The position numbers and the translations under genes are program-made. Below, in pieces: positions 1-9,693 of a stretch of DNA of 64,000 nt (its first letter is position 1; every line of letters begins with the position of its first letter). The notes beneath the pieces are model-generated. The model saw nothing but the letters and a program-made list of their open reading frames with translations, did no database searches and was not told the origin of the DNA. This stretch comes from Bifidobacterium tissieri (GTDB lineage: Bacteria; Actinomycetota; Actinomycetes; Actinomycetales; Bifidobacteriaceae). The stretch covers positions 1 through 64,000 of the forward strand of contig NZ_MWWV01000009.1 in the NCBI RefSeq assembly GCF_002259645.1, given 5' to 3'.

Positions 1-2
1 GA

Positions 3-569
3 CGGCTCAGACGCATCGCCCTCGCCCTGCCGCGCGTCAGGGACGGCGCGGCCGCGGCCGATTGGCTGGCCTCCTATAACCAGTGGGAGCAGGACTTCGC
101 GGGCTTCCTCGACGAGAAAAGCGAATACGCCGACGGCAGCGTGAACGACATGCACCAAAGACTCGTCAGGGCCAGGCGCATGATCCGCGGACGCATCCGC
201 GAGGGGCGCCTGTTCACGTTCCTCGACGAGGACCTGACGGAGAACGGAACGATACCATCCACGAACAACCTCATCGAATCATGGAACGGACGGATCCGGG
301 ACATGCTGCGCCATCACCGCGGACTGCGCCTGATCCGGCAACTGAAGGCGATCTGCTGGTGGTGCCACCAGCACACCGAACACCCCGAGACGGACGCATG
401 GCTGGCAGCGAACGCGGTCACGGACGAACGGCTGGAGAGCCTCTACCGGAAGGCATGGGAGAACAGCCCGCAGGGCCGATACGAGACGTTCGGCATCCCC
501 ATGCGCCACGGCACCGGCATCGACTGGAACGACTTCCACACCCGGGTCGACTGGCCATCCAACGACTAG
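3..569 (+). CDS. IS1249-like (IS256 family) transposase, C-terminal part
   Basis: The reading frame is open from the window edge, so only the C-terminal ~188 residues are visible. The motif STNNLIESWNGRIRDMLRHH followed by RGLRLIRQLKAICWWCHQHT is the typical end of IS1249-type transposases of actinobacteria: a catalytic-domain segment with the TNN-E pattern and a WW-x-HTE tail. These DDE enzymes move the element by cut or copy and paste. Whether the gene is intact upstream cannot be seen. No obvious inverted-repeat end was recognised after the stop. Family assignment is from motif memory, not a search. Confidence 0.75.
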   Translation, partial: RLRRIALALPRVRDGAAAADWLASYNQWEQDFAGFLDEKSEYADGSVNDMHQRLVRARRMIRGRIREGRLFTFLDEDLTENGTIPSTNNLIESWNGRIRDMLRHHRGLRLIRQLKAICWWCHQHTEHPETDAWLAANAVTDERLESLYRKAWENSPQGRYETFGIPMRHGTGIDWNDFHTRVDWPSND

Positions 570-1290
570 ACCACCAGACACACATTTTGGCCTATAAGCC
601 AAGAGTCCGGTAATACCCAAATTCCTGTCCGGGAAAACCCATAACGGGAATCGGGAAAAGACGGAAAAGAAGAAACCCGGCGGGAGAGAAGACCGCCGGG
701 CTAGAGAGAGAAGAGAGAAGAAGGGTTCAGTTATCAGATTCGATTGGAATCTCATCAGCAGGTTCAACCGCTGACGACTCACATATAACCAGCGATTCCT
801 TGGAAAGATGATGCGGGAACCTGAGTCTTTCCTGAAAAAGTACGAGGGATTCTGTGAGAGCTCACATCAGTCGGATATCGCCGGTTTCACGGTAGCACCG
901 TTTTCCTGGCTCATAACCCGAAACTGGACCGCAGACCGGGAGAAGACGGCACCGACTCTCTCGTCGCAAAACCAGTCACGACAACGCAATCCAGTCATAA
1001 CAACGCAGCCCCCTGTCACAACCAACGCAGAGCCCGTCTGCGAACCACGGCCCCAAAGAGATCCCGCACCTTCCCTCACGGAAAAGCGTGGAAAAGATTT
1101 ACACAGGAAAGGCCGGGCAGGACACTCGCACTAGCCAGCGGCACACCAACGGCACACGCGAATAAGACCCACGTGCTGACCCTTAACCCGCGGCATACAG
1201 CCAGACACCGATTACAAGCACTATGAAAGTTCCTATAGCCCCTATAATCCAGAGGCTGGGTTTCCGAAGGAGATCCTCCGGGAACCCAGC
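570..1290. other. gene-free region downstream of the transposase
   Basis: No convincing coding region is seen. Small frames in the stretch have poor composition and no ribosome-binding site. The interval holds a GC-rich hairpin at 676-700, listed separately, and otherwise nothing recognisable. It may be eroded DNA left by insertion-element activity. Confidence 0.5.
676..700 (-). terminator. hairpin, possible minus-strand terminator
   Basis: An 8-bp GC stem (CCCGGCGG, loop of 9 nt, CCGCCGGG) is followed on the minus strand by a T-rich run (TTTCTTCTTTTCC). The layout suits a rho-independent terminator read leftwards, but no minus-strand gene was recognised immediately to its right. Confidence 0.4.
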
Positions 1291-1294
1291 CCGA

Positions 1295-1599
1295 CTGCTC
1301 AATTCAGCTCAGCCGGTCAAGCCGAGCCAACTCAGCCAAACCAACTCAACTCAGCTCAGCCGGCCAAGTTAAGCCCGACCGAGTCGAGTCAGCCAAGCCA
1401 ACTCAGCCTAACCAAGCCAAATCAACTCAGCTCAGCCGGCCAAGTCGAGTCCGGCCAAGTCAAGTCCGGCTCAGTCAAGACACATCAACTCAGACCAACC
1501 AAGTCGAGTCAGCCAAGCCAACTCAGACCAGCCAAGCCAACTCAGCCAAGCCAGAAACCACCGAACTCAGACGAGACACAGGCCAGACTCAGACGAAAC
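1295..1599. repeat. pentamer-like low-complexity repeat tract
   Basis: About 300 nt are built from permutations of short words such as CTCAG, CCAAG, CCAACTCAG and GAGTCAGCCAAGC, often with a 5-nt rhythm. There is no convincing open frame. The tract abuts the stop codon of metG, so on that strand it would form its 3' untranslated region. Confidence 0.7.
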
Positions 1600-3459
1600 T
1601 CAGGCAAGCTTGGCCTTCTCGGCGGCGAAACGCTCGGCCTCCTTGGCGCGGCGGGCGTCGAGCTCGGCCTGGAAGCGCTCGAGCTCCTCGGCCACGGCCT
1701 CCTTCGGGATCTTGGCGAAGATCGGCTTCGGCTTCGGCACGGAAGCACCCACCTCGATCGGCTCGCTCTTCCACGGGTGCACGTTCACGCCCAGCTTGTA
1801 GTCGCCGGTGATGATCGGATAGGAGAAGCCGGGCTTGTCGAGATCCTCGACCTCCTCGATGTGCGGCAGCGGCGAGAACACGCCCGTGCCACCCAGAGCC
1901 TCCCACACCTTCTGCGCGGAGTGGGGCAGGAACGGAGCCAGCAGGTGGTTGGCGTCGGACACGGCCTGGGCGGCCACGTGCAGCACGGTACCCAGACGGG
2001 CCTCGTCGTCCTTGATCTTCCAAGGCTCCACGGCGGAGATGTACTTGTTGATCTCGCCGACGATGCGCATCGCCTCGGCCAGTGCGGCCTTCTGGTGGTG
2101 CTTCTCAAGGAAGTTGCCCACAGTGTCGAACGCGGCGTTGGTCTGCTCGAGCAGCGCACGCTCCTGATCGGTCATCGCGGACTCATCAATGGCCGGGATG
2201 GAGCCGAAGTTCTTGGCGATCAGGTTGGCCACACGGTTCACCAGATTGCCCCACGCGGCGGCCAGCTCCTCATTGTTGTGACGCACGAACTCGGCCCACG
2301 TGAAGTCGGAGTCGGAGCTTTCCGGACCGGCCACGGAGATGTAGTAGCGCACGGCGTCCACGGGGTAGCGGGCGAGGATGTCCTTGACGTAGATCACGAT
2401 GCCGCGGGACGAGGAGAACTTCTTGCCCTCCATGGTCATGAACTCGCTGGCCACCACCTGCTCGGGCATGTTCAGCGGTCCGAGTTCACCGGTCTCGCCG
2501 CCCTTGGAGCCCTGACCGTTGTAGGCGAGCATCTCGGAGGGCCAGATCTGCGAATGGAAGGTGATGTTGTCCTTGCCCATGAAGTAGTAGGCGGGAGTGG
2601 ACGGATCGTTCCACCATGCGCGCCACGCCTCGGGGTCGCCCTTGCGACGGGCCCATTCGATGGATGCCGACAGGTAGCCGATCACAGCGTCGAACCACAC
2701 GTAGAGCTTCTTGTTCGGGTTGTCGATCCAGCCGTCCACCGGCACGGGGATGCCCCAGTCGATGTCGCGGGTAATGGCGCGCGGCTTGACTTCCTTGAAC
2801 AGGCCGATGGAGAAGTTGATGACGTTGGTACGCCAGCCCTCGCGGGTCTTGAGCCATGCGAGGTTCGCCTCGGCGAGCGCGGGCAGATCGAGGAAGTAGT
2901 GCTCGGTCTCCTCGAAGCGCGGGGTCTCGCCGTTGATCTTGGAAACGGGGTTGATCAGGTCGATCGGGTCGAGCTCGTTGCCGCAGGCGTCGCACTGATC
3001 GCCACGTGCGCCGTCGGTGTGGCAGATCGGGCATTCGCCTTCGATGTATCGGTCGGGCAGGGTGCGTCCGGTGGACGGGCTGATGGCCACCTGCTGGGTG
3101 CCCTTGTAGATGTAGCCGTTCTTCAGGCACTGCTTGAACAGCTCCTGCACCACATGCTCGTGGTTGCCGGTGGTGGTGCGGGTGAACAGATCGTAGCTCA
3201 GGCCGAGATCGCACAGATCCTTGGCGATCACTCGGTTGTAGCGGTTGGCGAGCTCCTGGGCGGTCAGGCCCTCCTTTTCGGCCTCGACCAGGATCGGGGT
3301 GCCGTGCTCGTCGGTGCCGGAGACCATGAGCACGTCGTTGCCCTTCATGCGCTCGTATCGCGCGTAGACATCGGAGGGGACGCCGAAACCGGCTACATGG
3401 CCGATATGGCGGGGGCCGTTCGCATACGGCCAGGCGACGTTAACAAGAATATGACTCAT
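1600..3459 (-). CDS. metG: methionyl-tRNA synthetase
   Basis: Class I aminoacyl-tRNA synthetase that charges tRNA-Met in the cytosol. HIGH is present at residues 18-21 and the KMSKS loop appears as KFSSSRG (near residue 355). A zinc knuckle with CPIC and CDAC pairs lies near residues 145-165, as in the MetG1 type with four cysteines. The C-terminal ~150 residues form the helical anticodon-binding domain. At 619 residues it lacks the EMAP-like tRNA-binding tail of longer MetRS. The start ATG opens into a divergent promoter region that carries DnaA-box-like sequences. The stop runs directly into the pentamer repeat tract. Confidence 0.97.
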   Translation of the reverse strand: MSHILVNVAWPYANGPRHIGHVAGFGVPSDVYARYERMKGNDVLMVSGTDEHGTPILVEAEKEGLTAQELANRYNRVIAKDLCDLGLSYDLFTRTTTGNHEHVVQELFKQCLKNGYIYKGTQQVAISPSTGRTLPDRYIEGECPICHTDGARGDQCDACGNELDPIDLINPVSKINGETPRFEETEHYFLDLPALAEANLAWLKTREGWRTNVINFSIGLFKEVKPRAITRDIDWGIPVPVDGWIDNPNKKLYVWFDAVIGYLSASIEWARRKGDPEAWRAWWNDPSTPAYYFMGKDNITFHSQIWPSEMLAYNGQGSKGGETGELGPLNMPEQVVASEFMTMEGKKFSSSRGIVIYVKDILARYPVDAVRYYISVAGPESSDSDFTWAEFVRHNNEELAAAWGNLVNRVANLIAKNFGSIPAIDESAMTDQERALLEQTNAAFDTVGNFLEKHHQKAALAEAMRIVGEINKYISAVEPWKIKDDEARLGTVLHVAAQAVSDANHLLAPFLPHSAQKVWEALGGTGVFSPLPHIEEVEDLDKPGFSYPIITGDYKLGVNVHPWKSEPIEVGASVPKPKPIFAKIPKEAVAEELERFQAELDARRAKEAERFAAEKAKLA

Positions 3460-3505
3460 AAATCCCGATTATCCGTACGGGCATTGACGTTTCAGTACGT
3501 TGAAA

Positions 3506-3571
3506 TGTGGATAATCCGCGGAGTTGTCCACATGGGTGTCGTTTTAAGCGTGGGTTATCCACTTTTCCACA
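3506..3571. promoter_or_regulatory. cluster of DnaA-box-like 9-mers in the metG divergent promoter region
   Basis: Four matches to TTATCCACA lie in 66 nt: a perfect one on the minus strand (TGTGGATAA, 3506-3514), TTGTCCACA at 3524-3532, TTATCCACT at 3555-3563 and TTTTCCACA at 3563-3571. This suggests DnaA binding between metG and the AbiEi-like gene. No dnaA or dnaN gene is nearby, so this is not the usual oriC context. Confidence 0.55.
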
Positions 3572-3624
3572 TTTTTCGTCGTCGGACTCACACGATCGCA
3601 TATCCCGCCCTAACGTCGGGAGAC

Positions 3625-4542
3625 ATGAACGACATTTCATATGACACAGTCGTTCGTCAAAGCAGACGAGCGAACACAGCACGACAAAACCGCTATAGGA
3701 ACATGGGGATTGCAACGCGCGAAGGGCCATCACTGGTCCGCAGCAAGGACGTGACCGGATGCATGGCACTGAACCGGCTGATCCGTATGGGTGTGCTGAC
3801 CCGATTGGACAATACCTGCGGATATCGCAACGATTATGCGAACACGTTGATCGGTCGCGCGATGATCGTGGAGCCGATGATTCCGTATGGTGCCACGGCG
3901 GCCGGCAAGCTGGCGCTGTGGGTGTGGGTCGGCGGCCGGTTCCCCACCTGTTTTGATTTGGTGTCGACGTCGCACTATCGCGCACGTGTGCATGGCCGCG
4001 ACGTGCATGTGCACAATCGTCGGATGATGACGAATCAGGTGATGCGTCTGGCCGAGCTGAAGATCACGTCGCCCATACGCACGGCCTGCGATCTGGCATG
4101 CATGGCACCGGCCGAACGGCAGGGTTGTGATGTGAACCGGATGATCATCGAACTGATACAACGGTATTCGATCGATCCGGATCAGTGTCTGGACACATTG
4201 TGGTGCAACCAGCGCTGGCCGCGACACAGTCTTGGCATCACCACGTTCATGGCGTTGAAGAATCGGAGGGAGTCATGGGACGTTTCGTACGCGCGACAGG
4301 GCGAGGGGCCAGATTCGGATTCCGGCTCAGGCTCCGGTTCGGGAAGACGAACCGCGCCGGACGCCACAGCGGGCATGATCGGCGTGGTGACGAACACGAC
4401 GACGGCACGACCGTCACCCGTCGGTCGCGGCGCGGAACGGGGCGACGCGCACAACGTTCGGCCGGCCAACGGACGTCCGGTCGGCGATTACGGTCCCGCA
4501 AGGCGGACCGGCGTCTCCACACGCTCCGCCGGATCGGCGTGA
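3625..4542 (+). CDS. AbiEi-like antitoxin/regulator family protein
   Basis: 305 residues from an ATG with a GGGAG site just upstream. The central ITSPIRTACDLACMAPAER segment is the signature of actinobacterial AbiEi-type proteins, which are DNA-binding antitoxin-like regulators in type IV toxin-antitoxin families. The following part lacks the usual DUF559 endonuclease-like domain and ends in a Ser/Gly/Arg-rich tail of low complexity. No AbiEii-type nucleotidyltransferase toxin is adjacent, so a solitary regulator is more likely than a functioning toxin-antitoxin pair. Its end overlaps the next gene, either by 4 nt (GTGA) or by ~270 nt depending on the start chosen there. Confidence 0.65.
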   Translation: MNDISYDTVVRQSRRANTARQNRYRNMGIATREGPSLVRSKDVTGCMALNRLIRMGVLTRLDNTCGYRNDYANTLIGRAMIVEPMIPYGATAAGKLALWVWVGGRFPTCFDLVSTSHYRARVHGRDVHVHNRRMMTNQVMRLAELKITSPIRTACDLACMAPAERQGCDVNRMIIELIQRYSIDPDQCLDTLWCNQRWPRHSLGITTFMALKNRRESWDVSYARQGEGPDSDSGSGSGSGRRTAPDATAGMIGVVTNTTTARPSPVGRGAERGDAHNVRPANGRPVGDYGPARRTGVSTRSAGSA

Positions 4543-4808
4543 AACGGACGGCCTCGCCGAACGAACGCGGTCCGAAGCCGCCGGAACCACCGATCCGTCT
4601 GACCGCGCAGGTGGCGTGCGATCCGACCACCGCCGACGACGTGCTGTGGACGATCGCCGAGCGTGCGCCGGAGTTGCGTATGTGGCTGATCGCCAATCCG
4701 TCGGCGAGCGCCGAACTGCTCGAATATGTGGCGCAGCGCGGCGGACCGGGTGTGGCCCGGGGATTCGAGGTGCTGTTCGGCGCGATGGAGGATGGCGTCA
4801 CCGGATGA
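4539..4808 (+). CDS. small protein with variant leucine-rich-repeat (LRV-like) domain
   Basis: The last ~60 residues (TADDVLWTIAERAPELRMWL then IANPSASAELLEYVAQRG) match the variant leucine-rich-repeat domain common in bifidobacterial proteins, a short alpha-helical repeat of unknown partner. I give the GTG at 4539, which overlaps the preceding stop as GTGA and suits translational coupling (89 residues). An in-frame ATG at 4275 has a strong GGAGGG site and would give a 177-residue protein whose first ~90 residues are Arg/Gly-rich and overlap the upstream gene in another frame. The sequence alone does not decide. Confidence 0.6.
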   Translation: MKRTASPNERGPKPPEPPIRLTAQVACDPTTADDVLWTIAERAPELRMWLIANPSASAELLEYVAQRGGPGVARGFEVLFGAMEDGVTG

Positions 4809-4877
4809 TGATTGATGATGATTGCCGCATGATCTGCCGTCTGCAACGCGTCTCGTATCTGCCGCCTGGTCTTTTCC

Positions 4878-5876
4878 CTACTGCTTGATCTTGAGCACGG
4901 CGGCGTAGACCTGCTTGCGGTTGGCGAGCGAGCCGTCGGGCAGCGGATGCTCCTCGATCACCTCGGCGATCGCATCCTTGATGCGCAGCCCGTCCTCGAG
5001 CGCACGATCGATGGCGAGCACGGCCAGTTCGTCCACGCTCAGCATGGACGACGACGCTTCGAGTGCCTCGTCCTCGGACGCGCCACCGATCACCAGCACG
5101 ATCTCGCCGCGCGGCGGGTCGTCGATCACGCTCTGGCGGATCTCGCCGATGCCACCGCGACGGATCTCCTCGAAATCCTTGGTCAGTTCGCGCGCCAACG
5201 CCATGGGCCGGTCGGGGCCGAATGCGGACAGCAGGTCGTCCATCGAATCGGCGATGCGGTGAGGGGTCTCGTAGAACACGATCGTGCGGCGTTCGGACTG
5301 CAGGGAACGCAGACGCTGCACGCGTTCGGCGTGCTTGCGCGGCAGGAATCCCTCGTAGCAGAAACGGTCGGTGGGCAGACCGGACAGGGCGAGCGCGTCG
5401 AGTACGGCGGAGGGGCCGGGCGCGCAGGTGACGGGCAGTCCGCGTTCGATGGCGCGGCGCACGATCGACAGTCCCGGATCGTTGATCGTGGGCATACCGG
5501 CGTCGGAAACGACGAGCACGCATGCGCCGGTCTCCACTTCGTCGAGCAGACCGTCGGACTTGGAACGCTCGTTGTGATCATGGAACGCCACCACACGGCC
5601 GTTGACGTGCACTCCGAGACGACGGGCCAGATCGTAGAGCCGGCGGGTGTCCTCCGCGGCCACGATGTCGGCCTGTTCCATGAGCGCCGCCAGGCGGGCG
5701 GACGCGTCGAAGGTGTTGCCGATCGGTGTGGCGGCGAGCACTACCGTGCCTCGCGGAATCGTCGGCGTGCGTCGGGCTCCGGCGGGGCTGATGTCCGCAA
5801 CCTGGACGGGTGCCGGCTGGACTGCCGGAACGGTTCGGGCAACGGGTTTCGTGGTTTCCAAGGTTTCCGATTGCAT
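4878..5876 (-). CDS. rsmI: 16S rRNA (cytidine(1402)-2'-O)-methyltransferase
   Basis: SAM-dependent methyltransferase of the tetrapyrrole-methylase fold that 2'-O-methylates C1402 in the decoding centre. Landmarks are the N-terminal VVLAATPIGNTFDASARL, AAEDTRR, VSDAGMPTINDPG (SAM-binding glycine loop) and FYEGFLPRK-like FCYEGFLPRK, then FYETPHRI. The domain is preceded by a ~50-residue Pro/Ala-rich extension of uncertain reality. The frame stays open to a GTG at 5924; I chose the ATG at 5876 (GAAGG nearby, but very close), so the start is unresolved. It is divergent from ppk. Confidence 0.93.
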   Translation of the reverse strand: MQSETLETTKPVARTVPAVQPAPVQVADISPAGARRTPTIPRGTVVLAATPIGNTFDASARLAALMEQADIVAAEDTRRLYDLARRLGVHVNGRVVAFHDHNERSKSDGLLDEVETGACVLVVSDAGMPTINDPGLSIVRRAIERGLPVTCAPGPSAVLDALALSGLPTDRFCYEGFLPRKHAERVQRLRSLQSERRTIVFYETPHRIADSMDDLLSAFGPDRPMALARELTKDFEEIRRGGIGEIRQSVIDDPPRGEIVLVIGGASEDEALEASSSMLSVDELAVLAIDRALEDGLRIKDAIAEVIEEHPLPDGSLANRKQVYAAVLKIKQ

Positions 5877-6050
5877 GCCTTCAGTATGGCATGTCTTCGG
5901 CATCGCCCACGGCAGTCGCATCACCGACGGTATGAAACAAGTAGTCTAATTCATCCGGGATTCACCGAAAAGATAGGGGGAATATGAATTGCCGTTGAAT
6001 TCTCCCGTTTCGAACCACAAAAACACGCATAACGAAATAAAGTGGTAGCT

Positions 6051-8288
6051 ATGGCCCAGATATTCAATGAACCCTCAAAGGCGATCCTGAAAAGCCAGAT
6101 CGCCGAGCATATCGCGGAGACCCCCAAGGACAACCGCGAAAACCCCAACGCCTCCCTCTACGAGCCGTTGCCGAAGGACCGGTTCTTCGATCGCGAACTC
6201 AGCTGGCTGAAGTTCAACAAGCGAGTGCTGGAACTGGCCGAGGACGACTCCCTCCCGGTGATTGAGCGCGCCAACTTCGCCGCGATCTTCGCCTCGAACC
6301 TCGACGAGTTCTTCATGGTCCGCGTGGCCGGCCTCAAGCGTCGTATCGACACCGGTCTGGCCGTCACGTCGGCAAGCGGTCTGAGCCCGCGTCAGACCCT
6401 GCGCGCCATCGCCGATCAGGCCCACCGCCTGCAGGACGAGCACGCGCACTACGTGGTCGACCACATCCTTCCCGATCTGGCCAAGGAGAACATCGTCCTC
6501 CTCAAGTGGAGCCAGCTGACCATCGCCGAGCAGGAGCGTCTGAGCAAGTTCTTCCGCATGCAGGTGTTCCCCGTGCTCACCCCGCTGGCCGTGGATCCCG
6601 CCCACCCGTTCCCGTACATCTCCGGCAACTCGCTGAACCTCGCCGTGATCGTCGAGAACCCGACGTCCGGCAAGTCGCACTTCGCCCGTGTGAAGATTCC
6701 TGACAACCTGTCCCGTCTGGTGCCGGTCGACGACATGACCGAAGACGAGTCCGGCGACGTGCGCTACGGCTTCATCACCATGGAGAACCTGATCATCGCC
6801 CATCTGGAATCGCTGTTCCCTGGCATGATCATCAAGGAAGCCCGTTCGTTCCGCGTCACCCGTAACGAGGACATCGACGTCGAAGAGGACGATGCCGAGA
6901 ACCTGCTCAACGCCATGGAGAAGGAGCTTCTCCGTCGTCGTTTCGGACCGCCGATCCGTCTGGAGCTGTCCGACACCACCTCCCCGTTCCTCTCGCACCT
7001 GCTGGCCGACCAGCTGGGCGTGAACGACGAGGAAGTGTACCGTCTGCCCGCACCGCTCGACTTCACCGTGCTGTTCGAGCTTGGCGGCGTGGACCGTCCG
7101 GACCTCAAGTTCCCCAAGTTCATCCCCACGACCAACCGCCAGATCGCCGAGGTCGAATCCAGCCGTGCGCAGGACATCTTCGCCGCCATCCGCGAGCGCG
7201 ACATCCTGCTGCACCACCCCTACGACTCCTTCTCCACCTCCGTGCAGGCGTTCCTGGCTCAGGCCGCCGCCGACCCGAAGGTGCTGGCCATCAAGCAGAC
7301 CCTGTACCGTACGTCCAGCAACTCGCCGATCATCGACGCTCTGGTCGACGCCGCGCAGGCCGGCAAGCAGGTGCTCGCCCTGGTGGAGATCAAGGCCCGC
7401 TTCGACGAGGACGCGAACATCGCCTGGGCCCGCAAGCTCGAACGTGCCGGCGTGCACGTGGTGTACGGCATCGTCGGACTGAAGACGCACTGCAAGCTTT
7501 CGCTTGTGGTCCGTCAGGAGGCCGACGGCCTTCGTCGCTACTGCCACGTGGGCACGGGTAACTACAACCCGAAGACCGCCCGCATCTACACCGATCTCGG
7601 TCTGCTCACCTGCGACCCGGTGGTCGGACAGGACCTCACCCGCCTGTTCAACCAGCTCTCCGGCTACGCGCCCAAGTCCACGTTCCACCGTCTGCTGGTG
7701 GCTCCGCGCGGCATCCGCTCCGGTCTGATCGAGCGCATTCGCCGCGAGGAGGACGCCGCACGCGCCGGCAAGGAAGCCTGGATCAAGATCAAGGTCAACT
7801 CCATCGTCGACGAGAAGACGATCGACGCGCTGTACCGCGCCTCGCAGGCCGGCGTGAAGATCGACATCGTGGAGCGCGGCATCTGCTCGCTCAAGCCCGG
7901 CGTTCCCGGCATGAGCGAGAACATCCGCGTGCGTTCCATCCTCGGTCGCTTCCTGGAGCACAGCCGCATCTACGCCTTCGCGAACTCGCAGGGCCCGCAG
8001 ATCGGTGAAGGCCCCGCCTCCGGTCCGGAGGTCTGGATCGGTTCGGCCGATCTGATGCACCGCAACCTCGACCGTCGTGTCGAGGCGCTGATCCGCATCA
8101 CCGCCCCCGAGCAGATCGAAGCGCTCATCAAGTACGTCGACCTGCAGATGGCCGACACCACCAGCTCCTGGCACATGCAGCCGGACGGCACCTACGTGCG
8201 TCACTCCCGCGACGCCGAAGGCAACCCGCTCGTCGACTGCCAGGAGGCGCTGATCAAGAAGCACACGCGTCGTCCGCGCAACAGCTGA
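6051..8288 (+). CDS. ppk: polyphosphate kinase 1
   Basis: Membrane-associated enzyme that polymerises ATP gamma-phosphate into inorganic polyphosphate, reversibly. The N domain starts with [20 protein letters not shown], typical of PPK1. The two PLD-like C-terminal domains carry the catalytic histidine in GLKTHCKLS (~residue 480) and a second conserved histidine in [10 protein letters not shown] (~637). [11 protein letters not shown] and [19 protein letters not shown] are further family blocks. Length (745) is normal. An in-frame GTG at 6042 is an alternative start; ATG 6051 is preferred with a weak AAGTGG site. Confidence 0.97.
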   Translation: MAQIFNEPSKAILKSQIAEHIAETPKDNRENPNASLYEPLPKDRFFDRELSWLKFNKRVLELAEDDSLPVIERANFAAIFASNLDEFFMVRVAGLKRRIDTGLAVTSASGLSPRQTLRAIADQAHRLQDEHAHYVVDHILPDLAKENIVLLKWSQLTIAEQERLSKFFRMQVFPVLTPLAVDPAHPFPYISGNSLNLAVIVENPTSGKSHFARVKIPDNLSRLVPVDDMTEDESGDVRYGFITMENLIIAHLESLFPGMIIKEARSFRVTRNEDIDVEEDDAENLLNAMEKELLRRRFGPPIRLELSDTTSPFLSHLLADQLGVNDEEVYRLPAPLDFTVLFELGGVDRPDLKFPKFIPTTNRQIAEVESSRAQDIFAAIRERDILLHHPYDSFSTSVQAFLAQAAADPKVLAIKQTLYRTSSNSPIIDALVDAAQAGKQVLALVEIKARFDEDANIAWARKLERAGVHVVYGIVGLKTHCKLSLVVRQEADGLRRYCHVGTGNYNPKTARIYTDLGLLTCDPVVGQDLTRLFNQLSGYAPKSTFHRLLVAPRGIRSGLIERIRREEDAARAGKEAWIKIKVNSIVDEKTIDALYRASQAGVKIDIVERGICSLKPGVPGMSENIRVRSILGRFLEHSRIYAFANSQGPQIGEGPASGPEVWIGSADLMHRNLDRRVEALIRITAPEQIEALIKYVDLQMADTTSSWHMQPDGTYVRHSRDAEGNPLVDCQEALIKKHTRRPRNS

Positions 8289-8631
8289 TCTGATCTGATT
8301 GAACTTGATCAGTGATCGGCTGATTGTCGATCGGTGATCAACCGATCATTGATCGACGTTCGCATTAGTCGGAATGGGCATCCTGCAACAGGATGCCCAT
8401 TCTGCTATCGGCATCACTTGCTTCGATGTTGCATCATTTGTCCATAATCACGCACATTCGTTCACAAACAGTCATAGCCGCCAACACGGTCTGCCACCAA
8501 CGAAAACCCCATCCGGCAACGTCCAACGACGGACGTACGCCCACAGGCAATTCAACCCATCGCCGACATCCCACCCCACATAGCGCGATAATGGAGCCGT
8601 AACGAACAGCTCCGAACACAAAGGAAGCACT
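8289..8631. other. ppk / mutT1-like intergenic region with GATC-rich stretch
   Basis: No gene is seen. Positions 8288-8355 contain nine or more GATC or near-GATC words with nested palindromes, followed by the hairpin at 8372-8402. The remainder up to 8631 is presumably the promoter region of the next gene, though I could not place convincing -10/-35 boxes. Confidence 0.5.
8372..8402 (+). terminator. terminator hairpin after ppk
   Basis: A perfect 14-bp stem (GAATGGGCATCCTG / CAGGATGCCCATTC) with a 3-nt CAA loop. It lacks a classical T run on either side, but position after ppk and stem strength favour a transcription terminator. Confidence 0.65.
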
Positions 8632-9693
8632 ATGAGCACAGTCGTCGAGGCAGCCGGCGGCATCGTGTACCGTTGGCGCGATGGAGTCGAGCTATTGGGC
8701 GCAGCCCAGCACGACTCGGATCTGATACTGGAAAATCTGGAGGTCTGTGTAGTACACAGACCCAAGTACAACGACTGGAGCTGGCCGAAAGGCAAACTCG
8801 ACATCAACGAATCGCATCGGCACGCCGCGGTGCGCGAGATCGGCGAGGAAACCGGACTGGCGGTCGCGCTCGGCGCCTACATCGGCGAGATCGAATATCC
8901 CCTCGAAGACGAAGGGAAACGCGGCAAACGACGTAACGATCCTCGTAAACCCAGCAAACATATCCGCTACTGGATTGCATCGATCATTGATGATGAAACC
9001 GCAATGAAGCGTCGATACGCGTTCGGCCCGATCAACGCCGACAGGCTCGAAGTCGACAACGTGCAGTGGATGTCCCCCGCCGACGCACGCCATAAGCTCA
9101 CCCATGTACTCGATCTTGACATCCTCGCCGAATTCGTGCGCAAGGTCAAAAGCGGAATCCTGTGGTCGAAGATGTTTCTGCTCATCCGCCACGGCAAGGC
9201 GGAAGGACGCAGATTCTGGGGCGGCACCGACGCCGATCGACCGATCACGCCGCTCGGATCGGCCGCGGCGTACGCGCTCACCCGCGAAATCGCATGCTTC
9301 GGCGTGAACCGACTCGTCACCTCGCCATGGCGGCGTTGCGTCGGCACCATCCAGACGTTCGCATGGCAGACCGGATTACCCGTCAACATGGCCGACGATC
9401 TGACCGAAGACGCCTACGCATCGCAGCCCGACTCCGCATGGGAATGCCTGCGGCACGAAATGGAGATCACACTGCGGACCGGACAGATCACCGCCGTGTG
9501 CATGCACCGACCCGTGATCGGTGGCGTGTTCGAACACATGCGCGGACTGTGCGAACGCAAGTCGCTGGCCAAACAGCTACCTGCGAAAACGCCGTACATG
9601 GCGACCGGACATGCGATAGCCTTTAATATCGTCAACACGGACAACGGTCCGGCAATCATCGATATTCAGAAGGTAAGCCCCATTGTCTACTAG
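8632..9693 (+). CDS. Nudix hydrolase fused to histidine phosphatase (MutT1-like)
   Basis: Residues 1-160 are a Nudix domain with the box at 54-76 (GKLDINESHRHAAVREIGEE then TGL). Residues 180-353 are a histidine-phosphatase domain opening with LLIRHGK (His 187). This two-domain arrangement matches mycobacterial MutT1, which hydrolyses 8-oxo-(d)GTP to the diphosphate and then monophosphate; it may instead cleave diadenosine polyphosphates. AAAGGA precedes the ATG. The 3' end overlaps the following gene by 11 nt, so they are probably cotranscribed. The position just after ppk suggests shared nucleotide/polyphosphate housekeeping. Confidence 0.85.
   Translation: MSTVVEAAGGIVYRWRDGVELLGAAQHDSDLILENLEVCVVHRPKYNDWSWPKGKLDINESHRHAAVREIGEETGLAVALGAYIGEIEYPLEDEGKRGKRRNDPRKPSKHIRYWIASIIDDETAMKRRYAFGPINADRLEVDNVQWMSPADARHKLTHVLDLDILAEFVRKVKSGILWSKMFLLIRHGKAEGRRFWGGTDADRPITPLGSAAAYALTREIACFGVNRLVTSPWRRCVGTIQTFAWQTGLPVNMADDLTEDAYASQPDSAWECLRHEMEITLRTGQITAVCMHRPVIGGVFEHMRGLCERKSLAKQLPAKTPYMATGHAIAFNIVNTDNGPAIIDIQKVSPIVY

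Noticed and set aside
808-1134. 108-residue coding region
   Set aside because: No ribosome site, unusual composition and no recognisable domain; it probably lies in non-coding DNA.
3506-3571. Chromosomal origin of replication
   Set aside because: DnaA boxes are present, but dnaA, dnaN, recF, rpmH and an AT-rich unwinding region are not adjacent.
1777-3624. Upstream in-frame extension of the AbiEi-like gene across metG
   Set aside because: It is antisense to metG; the ATG at 3625 with GGGAG is the natural start.
6075-8264. 729-codon open frame antisense to ppk
   Set aside because: GC-rich third positions of ppk suppress stops on the other strand. The product is low-complexity Val/Asp/His/Gly-rich, has no ribosome site and no family match.
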